DNA from: Ameyamaea chiangmaiensis
GTDB taxonomy: Bacteria; Pseudomonadota; Alphaproteobacteria; Acetobacterales; Acetobacteraceae
NCBI RefSeq assembly: GCF_025995235.1
Contig: NZ_BAPT01000025.1
Span: forward strand, 1-64,000
Reading direction: 5' to 3'
DNA: 64,000 nt
Part shown: positions 8,038-16,673 of the stretch, piece after piece
Position numbering within the stretch: position 1 is the first letter of the stretch
Layout: each line of letters begins with the position of its first letter
The notes under the pieces: generated by a model
The model's database searches: none
What the model was told of the DNA's origin: nothing
Seen by the model: the letters and a program-made list of their open reading frames with translations, nothing else
Made by a program: the position numbers and the translations under genes

Positions 8038-8739
8038 TCAGGATTGTCTTTCGGCCAGGGCGCGACGGAAGCGGGCGATCAGCGACCCGATCTCTTCGGG
8101 ACGCGTTTTCAGGGCGGTGCGGTTGACGATCAGTCGGCTGGTCACGTTGGCGATCACCTCGACTTCTTCCAGCCCGTTGGCCCGCAGGGTCGAGCCGGTG
8201 TCGACCAGATCGACGATCAGGCTCGACAGGCCGAGGTTGGGTGCCAGCTCCATGGCGCCGTTGAGATGGACCACGTCGGCGTTGATCCCGCGCGCGGCGA
8301 AATGGCGCTGCGTGATGTTCGGATATTTGGTGGCGATCCGCAGTTGCGAACAGCGGGCGCTGTCGGTTAACGCGGCACTTCCGACTGGCTGCGCGATCGA
8401 AACGCGGCCCCCGCCGATCCCGAGGTCGAGCGGGGCGTAGATCTCCGGATAGTCGAATTCCATCAGCACGTCGGCCCCGCAGACGCCGATATGCGCACCG
8501 CCGAACGCGACGAAAGTAGCGACATCGAACGAACGCACCCGCACGACATCCAGATTCGCGTCGCTGGTCGGAAAGCGCAGCCGGCGGCTGCCCTCCTCCA
8601 GGCAGTCGGACGCCGGCTCGATCGACGTGGCCTTCAGCACCGGTGCCAGTGCCTTGAGAATCCGCCCCTTCGGCAGCGCGAGCACGACCGGGCCTGTGGC
8701 GTCGGCCGTCTGGATCGGGGTGGGGTGCAGGGCAGACAT
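8038..8739 (-). CDS. hisG: ATP phosphoribosyltransferase, short form (233 aa)
   Basis: First enzyme of histidine biosynthesis, joining ATP and PRPP. The sequence has VVLALPKGRIL, the PRPP loop region DLVDTGSTLRANGL (about 180-193) and DVVRVRSFDVATFVAFGGAH. At 233 residues it lacks the C-terminal regulatory domain of the long form; short HisG proteins act with HisZ, which is not in the window. I choose the ATG at 8739 because GGAG sits about 8 bases upstream; a frame extension to 8778 has no such site. Confidence 0.95.
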   Translation of the reverse strand: MSALHPTPIQTADATGPVVLALPKGRILKALAPVLKATSIEPASDCLEEGSRRLRFPTSDANLDVVRVRSFDVATFVAFGGAHIGVCGADVLMEFDYPEIYAPLDLGIGGGRVSIAQPVGSAALTDSARCSQLRIATKYPNITQRHFAARGINADVVHLNGAMELAPNLGLSSLIVDLVDTGSTLRANGLEEVEVIANVTSRLIVNRTALKTRPEEIGSLIARFRRALAERQS

Positions 8740-8917
8740 CGGAACTCCGGCGGGTCTGTGAGGCGGACCTGATACCACAGCGGGGCCGCCCTCGAAAGCC
8801 GCTCACGCGGACGCGCTGTTGACGCGGGGGGGCGGAATGTGTCTTTCGGGAGTTTCTCCGAGACCGAACCGATCCGCGAAGGACATGATCGCCCATGCAG
8901 CAGCGCCAGGACGACCG

Positions 8918-10408
8918 ATGACGCAGCCGACCGCAGACGGCTCGCCGCACACGCCCGACAGCGGCGATCAGGATTGGCTGGACGTTCACGAAGAGGGCTA
9001 CCACAAGGGTCTGGGCAACCGTCAGATCCAGATGATCGCCATCGGGGGCGCGATCGGCACGGGCCTGTTTCTGGGCGCTGGATCGCGCCTGCAAAGCGGC
9101 GGACCCTCGCTGGCCATCGTCTACATGGTCTGCGGTGTGTTCGCGTTCCTGATCCTGCGCGCGCTGGGCGAACTGGTGATGTATCGCCCGACCTCGGGCA
9201 GTTTCGTCTCCTATGCCCAGGAGTTCCTGGGCCCCAAGGCGGCCTATGTCGCGGGCTGGATGTCGTTCGTGAACTGGGCGATGACTGGCATCGTCGATAT
9301 CACCGCCGTCGCCCTCTACATGCATTTCTGGGGCACGTTCGCCGCCGTTCCGCAATGGGTCTTCGCGCTGGCCGCCCTGTGCATCGTGACCTCGATGAAC
9401 ATGATCGGCGTCAAGTGGTTCGGCGAGATGGAGTTCTGGTTCTCCTTGATCAAGGTCGTGGCGCTGTCGCTTTTCCTTGTCGTCGGCGCGGCCATTCTGG
9501 GGCTGCGCGTCCCGGTCGGCGGCCAGAGCACGGGCTGGCATCTGATCACCGACCACGGCGGATTCCTGCCGCACGGGCTGATCCCGGCACTCATCCTGAC
9601 CCAGGGCGTCGTGTTCGCTTACTCGGGCATCGAACTGATCGGCACGGCGGCCGGTGAATGCCACGACGCGCGCGCGGTCCTGCCGCGTGCGATCAACAGC
9701 GTCATCTGGCGGATCGCGCTGTTTTATGTCGGTGCCGTTGTCCTGCTTGTCTGTCTGTTGCCGTGGTCGGCCTACCGTGCGGGTGTCAGCCCGTTCGTGA
9801 CGTTCTTCCGCGCGCTGGGCGTGCCGGGGATCGACACGGTGATGAACATCGTGGTGCTGACGGCGGCCCTCTCGAGCCTGAATTCCGGACTGTACGCGAC
9901 CGGCCGCGTCCTGCGGGCGCTGTCGATGGGAGGCTCGGCCCCACGCTTCCTGTCGCGCATGAACCGCCACCAGGTGCCCTATGCCGGTATCCTGCTGACA
10001 GTGGGCATCTATCTGGTCGGCGTTGTCCTCAACTATATCGTGCCGTCGCAGATTTTCGAGATCGTGCTGAATGTCTCGGCGGTGGGCATCATCGCGACGT
10101 GGGCGTTCATTCTGGCGTCGCAGCTGGTGCTGCGTCGGTCGATCCGTCGGGGCGAGCGTCCCGCCACGGCGTTCCCGATGCCGGGCGCCCCGTTCACCAC
10201 ATGGCTGACACTCGGCTTTCTGGCCGCGGTCGTGGTCCTGATGGCCCTCGACTACCCCAGCGGCACTTACACAGTCGCCGCGATTCCCTTTCTGGCGCTG
10301 GCTCTGGCGATCGGCTGGCGCTTTGTGCGGCACCACCACCAGGTGCTGATGCCCCAGACAGTGCCGTCGGTCGTCCTCACACGTTCGATCCTGGAAAACC
10401 AGGACTGA
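8918..10408 (+). CDS. ansP: Amino acid permease, L-asparagine permease type
   Basis: Inner-membrane APC-family amino acid:proton symporter with about 12 hydrophobic segments. The N-terminal GLGNRQIQMIAIGGAIGTGL consensus of the family is present, and GWMSFVNWAMTGIVDITAVA and MNMIGVKWFGEMEFWFSLIK match E. coli AnsP closely, so asparagine is the likely substrate. I choose the ATG at 8918 (AGGAC upstream, product 496 aa, near AnsP's 499); earlier in-frame starts at 8819 and 8885 add a poorly conserved leader. Transcribed divergently from hisG and followed by a hairpin. Confidence 0.87.
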   Translation: MTQPTADGSPHTPDSGDQDWLDVHEEGYHKGLGNRQIQMIAIGGAIGTGLFLGAGSRLQSGGPSLAIVYMVCGVFAFLILRALGELVMYRPTSGSFVSYAQEFLGPKAAYVAGWMSFVNWAMTGIVDITAVALYMHFWGTFAAVPQWVFALAALCIVTSMNMIGVKWFGEMEFWFSLIKVVALSLFLVVGAAILGLRVPVGGQSTGWHLITDHGGFLPHGLIPALILTQGVVFAYSGIELIGTAAGECHDARAVLPRAINSVIWRIALFYVGAVVLLVCLLPWSAYRAGVSPFVTFFRALGVPGIDTVMNIVVLTAALSSLNSGLYATGRVLRALSMGGSAPRFLSRMNRHQVPYAGILLTVGIYLVGVVLNYIVPSQIFEIVLNVSAVGIIATWAFILASQLVLRRSIRRGERPATAFPMPGAPFTTWLTLGFLAAVVVLMALDYPSGTYTVAAIPFLALALAIGWRFVRHHHQVLMPQTVPSVVLTRSILENQD

Positions 10409-10415
10409 GAGAGGG

Positions 10416-10445
10416 CCGGGGGCTTGGTCGGGCCCCCGGTTCCTA
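10416..10445 (+). terminator. Probable terminator after ansP
   Basis: Inverted repeat CCGGGGGC (10416-10423) / GCCCCCGG (10432-10439) with an 8-base loop lies 8 bases after the ansP stop and is followed by TTCCTATT. It separates two convergent genes. The weak T-tract lowers confidence. Confidence 0.6.
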
Positions 10446-10453
10446 TTGGCAAC

Positions 10454-10801
10454 TTAGGTGGGCGTGGTGCCGTCGGGCGTGTGATGGTCGACGGCCTGCG
10501 GCAGGAACTGCGCCAGCGCGGGCAGCAGCGTCTCCGCCGGAAGACCGGTCCGGTCGACCATCTGCTGGACCTGCTGATTGCCGAGGATCGAGCGGATCTG
10601 GTCCGGCGAGACCGGCAGGTTCTCGCCCGTCCCGATCCAGGAGCGCACCTTGTCGCCCAGTCCGCTGGACTCGGCCCTGGTCACCAGCGACTGGATATTG
10701 TCCGGCGTCAACAGGGTGGCCAGATGGCTGTTGATCTGCCCGGCCAGCGGGCTGTCTTCGCCCAGAACGCGGTTGACGAGGTTGCCGAGAAAGCCGCTCA
10801 T
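10454..10801 (-). CDS. YidB-like (DUF937) protein (115 aa)
   Basis: Small cytoplasmic protein of unknown function. MSGFLGNLVNRVLG, the repeated helix pattern and the segment SPDQIRSILGNQQVQQMVDR with GLPAETLLPALAQFLPQAVD are typical of YidB/DUF937 proteins. I choose the ATG at 10801 because GGAG lies about 9 bases upstream; the frame extends to 10816. It stands alone, convergent with ansP and divergent from the TPR gene. Confidence 0.8.
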   Translation of the reverse strand: MSGFLGNLVNRVLGEDSPLAGQINSHLATLLTPDNIQSLVTRAESSGLGDKVRSWIGTGENLPVSPDQIRSILGNQQVQQMVDRTGLPAETLLPALAQFLPQAVDHHTPDGTTPT

Positions 10802-10965
10802 GTCAGGATGCTCCATGCAGGAAAAAATCGGGTGAAGGGCACGCCGGACCAGACGCGAGCGTGACCCGTCGGCTCAGTGTGCCGCAGAACAACGTCATCG
10901 TCATCAGCGGCCCAAGCGCACGATAGTTTATCGAATGGTAAGGATTTGCGGCGATTTTCAGGCCC

Positions 10966-12381
10966 ATGTCCGATGTCCTTTCCCCACCACCGGTTGATCC
11001 GGCCCTGCTGCTGGCTCGTGCGGAGGCCGTTGCCCTGCACCAGTCCGGCGATGTCCGGGCCGCGGCCCTTGCGTATGAAGGGCTGCTGGCGCGCTGGCCG
11101 GATGACGCCCCGACACTCAACAATTACGGCGCGCTGTGTCGCCGGGCCGGTGCGCTGGAGATCTCGCTCGCCTGTCTACGCCGGGCGCTGCAGGCCGACG
11201 ATCGCGCGCCGGACAGCTGGTCGAATTTCGGCAATACGCTCGCCGAACTCGAACGATACGACGAAGCCGTCCAGGCCTACGTAGCCTGCCTCAAGCTTCG
11301 TCCCGATCACCGTGACGCCCTGTCCAATCTGGGTGTCGTGCTCGACCGATCCGGCCGTCATGCCGAGGCAATCTCGATCCTGGACTGCGCCCTGGCGCTG
11401 GATCCCGAGAACGCCAAATTCCACACCAACCGGGCCTTGGCCAACCTCGCGCTTGGGAATTACCGCGCGGGTTTCGACGAATATGAATGGCGGTGGCAGA
11501 CACCGGAGATGCGGCGTCATGCCGTCGCCGGGCCGGTCTGGGACGGCGCGCCTTATCCGGGCAGACGGTTGCTCGTCTATACCGAGGGCGGGTTCGGGGA
11601 TGTGTTGCAGTTCATCCGGTTCGTGCCGCTTGCCGCCGCACAGGGTGGGGAAGTGGTCGTCTGCGTGCCGACCGCGCTCGTGTCGCTTCTGTCGCGTGTG
11701 CCGGGGGTCACCGCCATTGCCGATACGCTCGACGCGCTGGGCGCTGTTGATATCGTCTGTCCGATCATGAGCCTCCCCCGTGCCCTCGGCCTGGATCTCA
11801 ATGCGATCGCGCCCGGAACACCCTATCTCGAAGCCCTGCCCGGATGCATCGCGCACTGGCGCGCCCGCGTGGGGGCGCACGCGTCGAACCGGCTCAGGGT
11901 GGGTCTGGTCTGGAGCGGGGGTTCGCACCTCGACCACGACGAAGCAGCGATGATGAACCTGAAGCGCTCGCTGACGCTGTCGGACCTGTCGCCGCTGCTG
12001 GCTCTGGCGGGGGTGGATTTCCACAGTCTGCAGGTCGGAGCTCCCGCGTGTCAGGCGGCCGGCACATGCGTCATCGACCATGGCGCGGGTCTGACGTCGT
12101 TCGACGAAACAGCGGGCCTTGCCACGTGCATGGATCTGATCATCACGGTCGATACCTCGGTCGCGCATCTTGCCGGCGCGCTGGGACGGCCGGTGTGGGT
12201 CCTGTCGCGGTTCGATCAGTGCTGGCGCTGGCTGTCCGGACGCACGGATTCGCCGTGGTACGCCTCCCTGACCTTGTACCAGCAAAGCACGCCCGGCGAC
12301 TGGAGCGCGCCCGTCTCCGCGATGGTGCGCGATCTGGGCGCCCTCGCGGCCGATGTTGCGATGTGCCCTGAAATATCCTGA
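10966..12381 (+). CDS. TPR protein with C-terminal GT9/GT41-like glycosyltransferase domain (471 aa)
   Basis: The N-terminal half (about 1-185) is a series of tetratricopeptide repeats, for example ALAYEGLLARWPDDAPTLNN, AGALEISLACLRRALQADD and EAVQAYVACLKLRPDHRDAL. The C-terminal half has LRVGLVWSGG and DLIITVDTSVAHLAGALGRP, the nucleotide-sugar-binding pattern of heptosyl/O-GlcNAc-type glycosyltransferases. TPR-glycosyltransferase fusions next to flagellin often glycosylate flagellin or affect motility in alphaproteobacteria. The gene ends 77 bases before the flagellin start, so this role is likely but inferred. No signal peptide is seen. Confidence 0.82.
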   Translation: MSDVLSPPPVDPALLLARAEAVALHQSGDVRAAALAYEGLLARWPDDAPTLNNYGALCRRAGALEISLACLRRALQADDRAPDSWSNFGNTLAELERYDEAVQAYVACLKLRPDHRDALSNLGVVLDRSGRHAEAISILDCALALDPENAKFHTNRALANLALGNYRAGFDEYEWRWQTPEMRRHAVAGPVWDGAPYPGRRLLVYTEGGFGDVLQFIRFVPLAAAQGGEVVVCVPTALVSLLSRVPGVTAIADTLDALGAVDIVCPIMSLPRALGLDLNAIAPGTPYLEALPGCIAHWRARVGAHASNRLRVGLVWSGGSHLDHDEAAMMNLKRSLTLSDLSPLLALAGVDFHSLQVGAPACQAAGTCVIDHGAGLTSFDETAGLATCMDLIITVDTSVAHLAGALGRPVWVLSRFDQCWRWLSGRTDSPWYASLTLYQQSTPGDWSAPVSAMVRDLGALAADVAMCPEIS

Positions 12382-12425
12382 TGGCTTTAACTCGTGATTA
12401 AACTTTCGCGATCACCATGGGGTCA

Positions 12426-12450
12426 CTGCCAAAATGGCAGGTTCCAGGAG
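12426..12450 (+). promoter_or_regulatory. Flagellin 5' leader: hairpin and ribosome binding site
   Basis: CTGCCA (12426-12431) and TGGCAG (12435-12440) form a hairpin with an AAA loop, directly followed by AGGAG (12446-12450) and the ATG at 12459. In Caulobacter the flagellin leader is the target of FlbT-mediated mRNA control; a stem-loop next to the ribosome binding site would suit such control here, but this is inference. Confidence 0.45.
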
Positions 12451-12458
12451 AAAACCCG

Positions 12459-13952
12459 ATGACCCTTTCGATCAACACCAATAACTCGGCCCTTGCCGCA
12501 CTTCAGACCCTGAACGCGACGCAGTCGGAACTGACCCAGACCGAGAACCGCGTGTCCAGCGGCCTCGCCGTCGGCAGTGCCGCCGACAACCCTGCCGTAT
12601 ATGCGATCTCGCAGACGATGAATTCGCAGATTTCGGCCCTGTCCGGCGTCTCGAACGGACTGTCCTTCGCCGGTCAGGCGATCACGACCGGGATCAACCA
12701 GGCGTCGTCGATCAGCTCCGTCCTGTCGACGTTGAGTGCGACCATCACGCAGGCACAGACCAGCGGCTATAATCAGGATACGATGAACGCCTCGATCACG
12801 CAGGCGCTCAAGCAGATCGATGCCGCCGCCAGCAGCGCGACGTTCCAGACCGTGAACCTGCTCGCCGGGTCGACGGGCAATGGTGTTGATTACACGTCCG
12901 TCTCCACCGCGCAGGATATCAACGGCACGCTTTATACCCAGCAGGGCTACAATGCGACGTCGTCCGGTCTTGGCCTGACCGGTCTGAACGTCAATCAGGC
13001 GGGTGTGTCGGTGGCATTCGCCGACGCGACGAAGACGCTTGGCGCTGCTGCAGCTGGCGACACCATCACCGTGAACAACACGCAGTGGGGAAGTGGCGCC
13101 ACGGCCACCGCCGGCGGTGGCACCGCGACCGATCCGGCAGTCCAGTATCAGTATGTCGCGGACAACTACACGTCCACCGGCAAGATGGCGGCAGCACAGG
13201 CGACATCGATCACCACCGCCGTGACCACCGCACTGGGCTCGAGCTATGCGGGTTCGGCGCTGACCGTTGCGGCCGATGGCACCATCACGGCGGCCACGGC
13301 AACCGACATCACCAACAAGCAGACGAGCTCCGACGGAACGACGACCTACTCCCTGACGGGCGGTGATACCATCACCGCGTCAAAGGATGCTTCGGGAAAT
13401 TACTCTTTCACCGTATCGAGCGCCTTCGACACCAACGGAAATGCAACGCAGCAAACCGTGATCAAGGACGTCAATCTCGGAGCAACGACCGCGTCGGCGA
13501 CCGACAAGGCGTCTGCCCTAATGGGTGCCATGTCGAACTCGGGTTTCTCTGTCACGCAGGATTCCGCCACCGGCGCCCTGACGATCGCGGGCAATAACAT
13601 CGACACCAGCGCCACGTCGTCGGTGACGCTCTCATTGGCCGGGGCCTCGGCCAGCAGCGTGAGCGATATCAGCGGGTCGCAGGTGGCCCTGGCCGCCGTG
13701 CAGGCCGCCATCACCAAGATGAATTCGATCTCCAGCTCTCTTGGTGCGGGCAGCCAGCAGATTACCCAGCTTGCCAGCACGGTCAGCAGCCTGTCGTCGT
13801 CGCTGACAACCGGCGTGGGTGCGCTGACGGACGCGGATATGGCGGCTGAGAGCGCCAAGCTGACGTCGCTGCAGACGAAGCAGCAGTTGGCCATCCAGGC
13901 GTTGTCGATCGCCAACACCCAGTCTCAGTCGATCCTGAGCCTGTTTCGCTGA
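12459..13952 (+). CDS. fliC: Flagellin (497 aa)
   Basis: Filament subunit of the flagellum, exported by the flagellar type III system. The N-terminus MTLSINTNNSALAALQTLN with ENRVSSGLAVGSAADNPA and the C-terminus LASTVSSLSSSLTTGVGALT...QALSIANTQSQSILSLFR are the conserved coiled-coil D0/D1 segments. The middle (about 150-390) is a Ser/Thr/Ala/Gly-rich variable surface region, a likely site of O-glycosylation. I choose the ATG at 12459, preceded by AGGAG; an earlier in-frame start at 12417 adds a non-flagellin leader. It sits between the TPR/glycosyltransferase gene and flaF. Confidence 0.95.
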   Translation: MTLSINTNNSALAALQTLNATQSELTQTENRVSSGLAVGSAADNPAVYAISQTMNSQISALSGVSNGLSFAGQAITTGINQASSISSVLSTLSATITQAQTSGYNQDTMNASITQALKQIDAAASSATFQTVNLLAGSTGNGVDYTSVSTAQDINGTLYTQQGYNATSSGLGLTGLNVNQAGVSVAFADATKTLGAAAAGDTITVNNTQWGSGATATAGGGTATDPAVQYQYVADNYTSTGKMAAAQATSITTAVTTALGSSYAGSALTVAADGTITAATATDITNKQTSSDGTTTYSLTGGDTITASKDASGNYSFTVSSAFDTNGNATQQTVIKDVNLGATTASATDKASALMGAMSNSGFSVTQDSATGALTIAGNNIDTSATSSVTLSLAGASASSVSDISGSQVALAAVQAAITKMNSISSSLGAGSQQITQLASTVSSLSSSLTTGVGALTDADMAAESAKLTSLQTKQQLAIQALSIANTQSQSILSLFR

Positions 13953-14045
13953 CTGACGGAGGAGGGTTGGCCGTTCTGGTTCAGCTCTCCTCGCCGCCTG
14001 CCTTTCGCATATTCTCGACAACGAAACCGTCAACGGAACAGGGCC

Positions 14046-14381
14046 ATGTCTTACGCAACCGCGCAGTACGGAAAATACGCCAGTGACGATCTTCCGTCTC
14101 GCGAGGTTGAGGCTATGGCGCTGGCCCGTGTGAACAGAATGCTGAAAGAAGAGGAATTCTCTCCCAATCGGCAAAAAGCGTTGAGCATGAATCAGCGTCT
14201 GTGGACGCTGCTGCTCCGGAGCATCGATAGCGTCAGTATGTCCGACACATTGCGCAGCGATCTCATGGCGGTCGGAAGTTGGGCGAGTCGCTATTCCCTC
14301 TCTGCGATGAACCGGAAGATTTCTCTCGCGCCGCTCATCGATGTAAACGCAAACATCATTGATGGGCTCCGTGGTCAGTAG
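14046..14381 (+). CDS. flaF: Flagellar biosynthesis regulator FlaF (111 aa)
   Basis: FlaF is an alphaproteobacterial protein required for flagellin synthesis and secretion, acting opposite to the translational regulator FlbT. The sequence fits the family, with SYATAQYGKYASDDLPSREVEAMALARVNRML at the N-terminus (conserved YxxxxxxxxxPRElEA.AL pattern) and NQRLWTLLLRSI in the middle. It lies 93 bases after flagellin in the same direction. FlbT, often the next gene, is absent: a strong terminator follows. Confidence 0.88.
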   Translation: MSYATAQYGKYASDDLPSREVEAMALARVNRMLKEEEFSPNRQKALSMNQRLWTLLLRSIDSVSMSDTLRSDLMAVGSWASRYSLSAMNRKISLAPLIDVNANIIDGLRGQ

Positions 14382-14417
14382 GAGAGCCTTCTTTTCTACG
14401 GGTTCTGCAGTCTGGCG

Positions 14418-14464
14418 AACGCACATGGGCGAGGGGTGTTAATCCCTCGCCCATGTGCGTTTTG
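14418..14464 (+). terminator. Strong terminator after flaF
   Basis: A perfect 18-bp stem (14418-14435 with 14444-14461, arm starting AACGCACATGGGCGAGGG) with an 8-base loop is followed by TTT. It closes the TPR-flagellin-flaF block and separates it from the GntR cluster. Confidence 0.88.
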
Positions 14465-14489
14465 GCTTGACGGTCAATGGAAACGCGGT

Positions 14490-14503
14490 TTCAGTATACT
14501 GAA
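14490..14503. promoter_or_regulatory. GntR operator candidate 1
   Basis: Perfect palindrome TTCAGTATACTGAA, 20 bases upstream of the GntR gene. The same motif recurs at 16501-16514 and, degenerate, at 16566-16579 before the TonB receptor of the same cluster. GntR/FCD regulators typically bind short palindromes in their own promoter, so autoregulation is likely. Confidence 0.75.
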
Positions 14504-14523
14504 ATGAATGATCGCACCGCCTG

Positions 14524-15213
14524 ATGTCCGAGACCAAGTCTTCCCTTACGGGTGAAGAACTCTATGCGGCGCTGAGGCGCGACATGATCGACAGTCGTAC
14601 GCCGGGCGGAACCGTTCTGCAGGAAGAGGATATTGCGCGTCGATATGGGGTCAGCCGTACGCCGGTGCGCGAAGCCCTCCAGAGACTTCACCAGGACAAT
14701 CTGATTGGTCGGCGGGGGCGTTTCTACGTTGTCGCGTTGCCCAGTCACGACCGTATTCGTGATATTTACGAATTTCGCGAAGCGATCGAGGCCGCATCCG
14801 TTATGTTATGCTGCGATCGTGCAACGGATCTGGAAATCGAAACAATTGCCGCCCTCCTGCGGGAGCAGGAAAACGCGGCGGTCATACAGAATTTCTATGA
14901 TTATGAGCGGCTGGATACGCTGTTCCATCTGGCAATTGCTGACGGCGCCCGCAATGAAGTGCTGCGCAGCCAGTTGGCTCTCAGTTATGACGAGCTCTGG
15001 TTTTCCAGGGTCGGCAACCTGATCTCGATCGTCAATTACTCCGTGGCGGCGACATTGGGCGGTCACCAGCGTATCGTCGACGCCCTTCGTCGACGCGAAC
15101 GCGACGTTGCGCGTGCCGAAATGATCAGCCATCTGCGAAGCGCCATCGCCGTCAGCGAGCGGGCGCTTCCGCAGAAGCGGCGTAAAAACTCCTCCAAAAT
15201 CGAACAGAGTTGA
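14524..15213 (+). CDS. GntR-family (FCD subfamily) transcriptional regulator (229 aa)
   Basis: DNA-binding repressor or activator with an N-terminal winged helix (EEDIARRYGVSRTPVREALQRL, about 38-59) and a C-terminal all-helical FCD effector domain (DRIRDIYEFREAIEAASV; LDTLFHLAIADGARNEVL; GGHQRIVDALRRRERDVARA). The His and Asp positions that hold a metal and a carboxylate effector in this subfamily appear to be present. It starts the cluster 14524-22684 and its stop is 2 bases from the next gene. A palindrome just upstream suggests autoregulation. NtaR of the nitrilotriacetate operon is also a GntR protein, but this family is broad. Confidence 0.93.
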   Translation: MSETKSSLTGEELYAALRRDMIDSRTPGGTVLQEEDIARRYGVSRTPVREALQRLHQDNLIGRRGRFYVVALPSHDRIRDIYEFREAIEAASVMLCCDRATDLEIETIAALLREQENAAVIQNFYDYERLDTLFHLAIADGARNEVLRSQLALSYDELWFSRVGNLISIVNYSVAATLGGHQRIVDALRRRERDVARAEMISHLRSAIAVSERALPQKRRKNSSKIEQS

Positions 15214-15215
15214 GC

Positions 15216-16493
15216 ATGGTGACAGCCTCTGCCGGACGACCTGAGCGTTTCGATGTGATTATTGTGGGTGCGGGTCTGATCGGGCTGTGCACGGCGCTTG
15301 CCCTACGCCAACGCGGTGTGTCCGTTCTGGTGTGTGACAAAGGCGCCGTCGGCGCGGAACAGTCCAGCCGAAACTGGGGCTGGATACGCAGTCTGAACCG
15401 TACGCCCGCCGAAATCCCCCTCCTGATCGAAAGCCGGCGGCTCTGGCGGGAGTGGGCGCAACTTGGCGATTTCGGATACCGTCAGACCGGCCTGTTCTCC
15501 CTCTGTGACAATGAGGACGAGGTCGCAGCACACGAATCTTGGCTGCGCCGTGTCGCGTCCTTCGATCTTGATGCCCAGATGCTGGACGCCGACCAGATTG
15601 CACAGCATGTGCCGCAGGCCCGCAAGCGTTGGCTGGCGGGCGCCTATGCCCCCCTCGACGCCGTTGCAGAGCCGGATCGCGCGACCGGCTTCGTCGCCGA
15701 TCGTGCGGTCGCGTCTGGCGCGGTCGTGCAGTCTGACATGGCCGTCCGGGAGCTTGATATCCAGGGTGGCCAGATCGCCGGCGTCGTGACGGAATGTGGC
15801 CGGGTCCGGGCCGATCATGTGGTCGTGGCCGCCGGCGCTTGGTCACGACTGTTGTGCAAAACTGCCAAAGTAACCCTGCCGCAACTCCAGGTCATCGCGT
15901 CGGTCCTGCGCACGGCCCGCCTGGATGGTGGCCCGACGCATGCTCTGGGTTGCCGCGATTTCTCGATGCGGCCCAGGCTCGATGGTGGCTTCACCGTGGC
16001 GCGACGCAATTCGTCCGTGACCCGCATCACGCCGGATACTCTTCGCTTTGTGCGCCTGTATATGAAGTCATTCTTGCAGAACCGAAAGCTGCTGACCGTG
16101 AAGCTGGGCCGCGATTTTTTGCGAACCCTTGAACGCGACAGAGAGTTCGGACCGGGCCGCGGCAACCGCTTCGACGACTATCGATCCGTCGAACCCGCAC
16201 CGGATATGGGGACTCTGTCCGACGCCCTGTCCGCTCTGATGGTCGCCTTTCCCGCGTTCGCGACGGCGCACATTGCCCACGCCTGGGCCGGCGTTATCGA
16301 CGTGATGCCCGACGCTCTGCCGGTCCTGTCGATGGTCGACGGCTGCCCCGGGTTGTCGCTTGCAACCGGGTTTTCCGCGCACGGCTTCGGTATCGCCCCT
16401 GCGTCCGGCGCATTGATGGCTGAACTTCTGCTCGACGGCCGGACCCGTTTCAACGACGGAGATTTCCGTCTGTCCCGGTTCGGAAACCTGTAA
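15216..16493 (+). CDS. FAD-dependent amino acid/amine oxidoreductase (DadA/DAO-like, 425 aa)
   Basis: Rossmann motif FDVIIVGAGLIGLCTALAL begins near residue 12, and AEQSSRNWGWIRSLNRTPAE (about 47-66) is typical of a DAO subgroup close to D-amino-acid dehydrogenases and sarcosine/iminodiacetate-type oxidases. The C-terminal FAD segment GLSLATGFSAHGFGIAPASG is intact. Expected reaction is oxidative cleavage of a C-N bond in a secondary amine or amino acid, giving an amine and an oxo-acid. The ATG at 15216 is chosen (2 bases after the regulator stop); an upstream TTG at 15210 is unlikely. The substrate is unknown. Confidence 0.85.
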   Translation: MVTASAGRPERFDVIIVGAGLIGLCTALALRQRGVSVLVCDKGAVGAEQSSRNWGWIRSLNRTPAEIPLLIESRRLWREWAQLGDFGYRQTGLFSLCDNEDEVAAHESWLRRVASFDLDAQMLDADQIAQHVPQARKRWLAGAYAPLDAVAEPDRATGFVADRAVASGAVVQSDMAVRELDIQGGQIAGVVTECGRVRADHVVVAAGAWSRLLCKTAKVTLPQLQVIASVLRTARLDGGPTHALGCRDFSMRPRLDGGFTVARRNSSVTRITPDTLRFVRLYMKSFLQNRKLLTVKLGRDFLRTLERDREFGPGRGNRFDDYRSVEPAPDMGTLSDALSALMVAFPAFATAHIAHAWAGVIDVMPDALPVLSMVDGCPGLSLATGFSAHGFGIAPASGALMAELLLDGRTRFNDGDFRLSRFGNL

Positions 16494-16500
16494 GCGTCAT

Positions 16501-16514
16501 TTCAGCATACTGAA
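16501..16514. promoter_or_regulatory. GntR operator candidate 2
   Basis: TTCAGCATACTGAA, a palindrome differing from candidate 1 by one base, lies just after the oxidoreductase stop and about 160 bases before the TonB receptor start. Its position suggests a second controlled promoter inside the cluster. Confidence 0.7.
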
Positions 16515-16565
16515 GACGTTTTTATATGAAAACGATATCGACAGTGACGCTTTGCCTGCGGTATG

Positions 16566-16579
16566 TTCGGTATACTAGG
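16566..16579. promoter_or_regulatory. GntR operator candidate 3 (degenerate)
   Basis: TTCGGTATACTAGG keeps the GTATACT core of the two better sites with three mismatches in the arms. It is 52 bases downstream of candidate 2 and 95 bases before the TonB receptor start. A tandem arrangement would allow cooperative binding. Confidence 0.5.
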
Positions 16580-16673
16580 GTGGCATGAATGACCGGTGCC
16601 CAGGGCATGATACGCCTGTCAGGCATACGCAAAGGCCGCCGCCCTCCTGACCGTCGCCTTACAGGAGAGACCC

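Noticed and set aside
8012..10339. 775-codon minus-strand open frame across ansP and hisG
   Set aside because: It is low-complexity Arg/Gly/Asp-rich translation opposite well-supported genes, typical of high-GC DNA.
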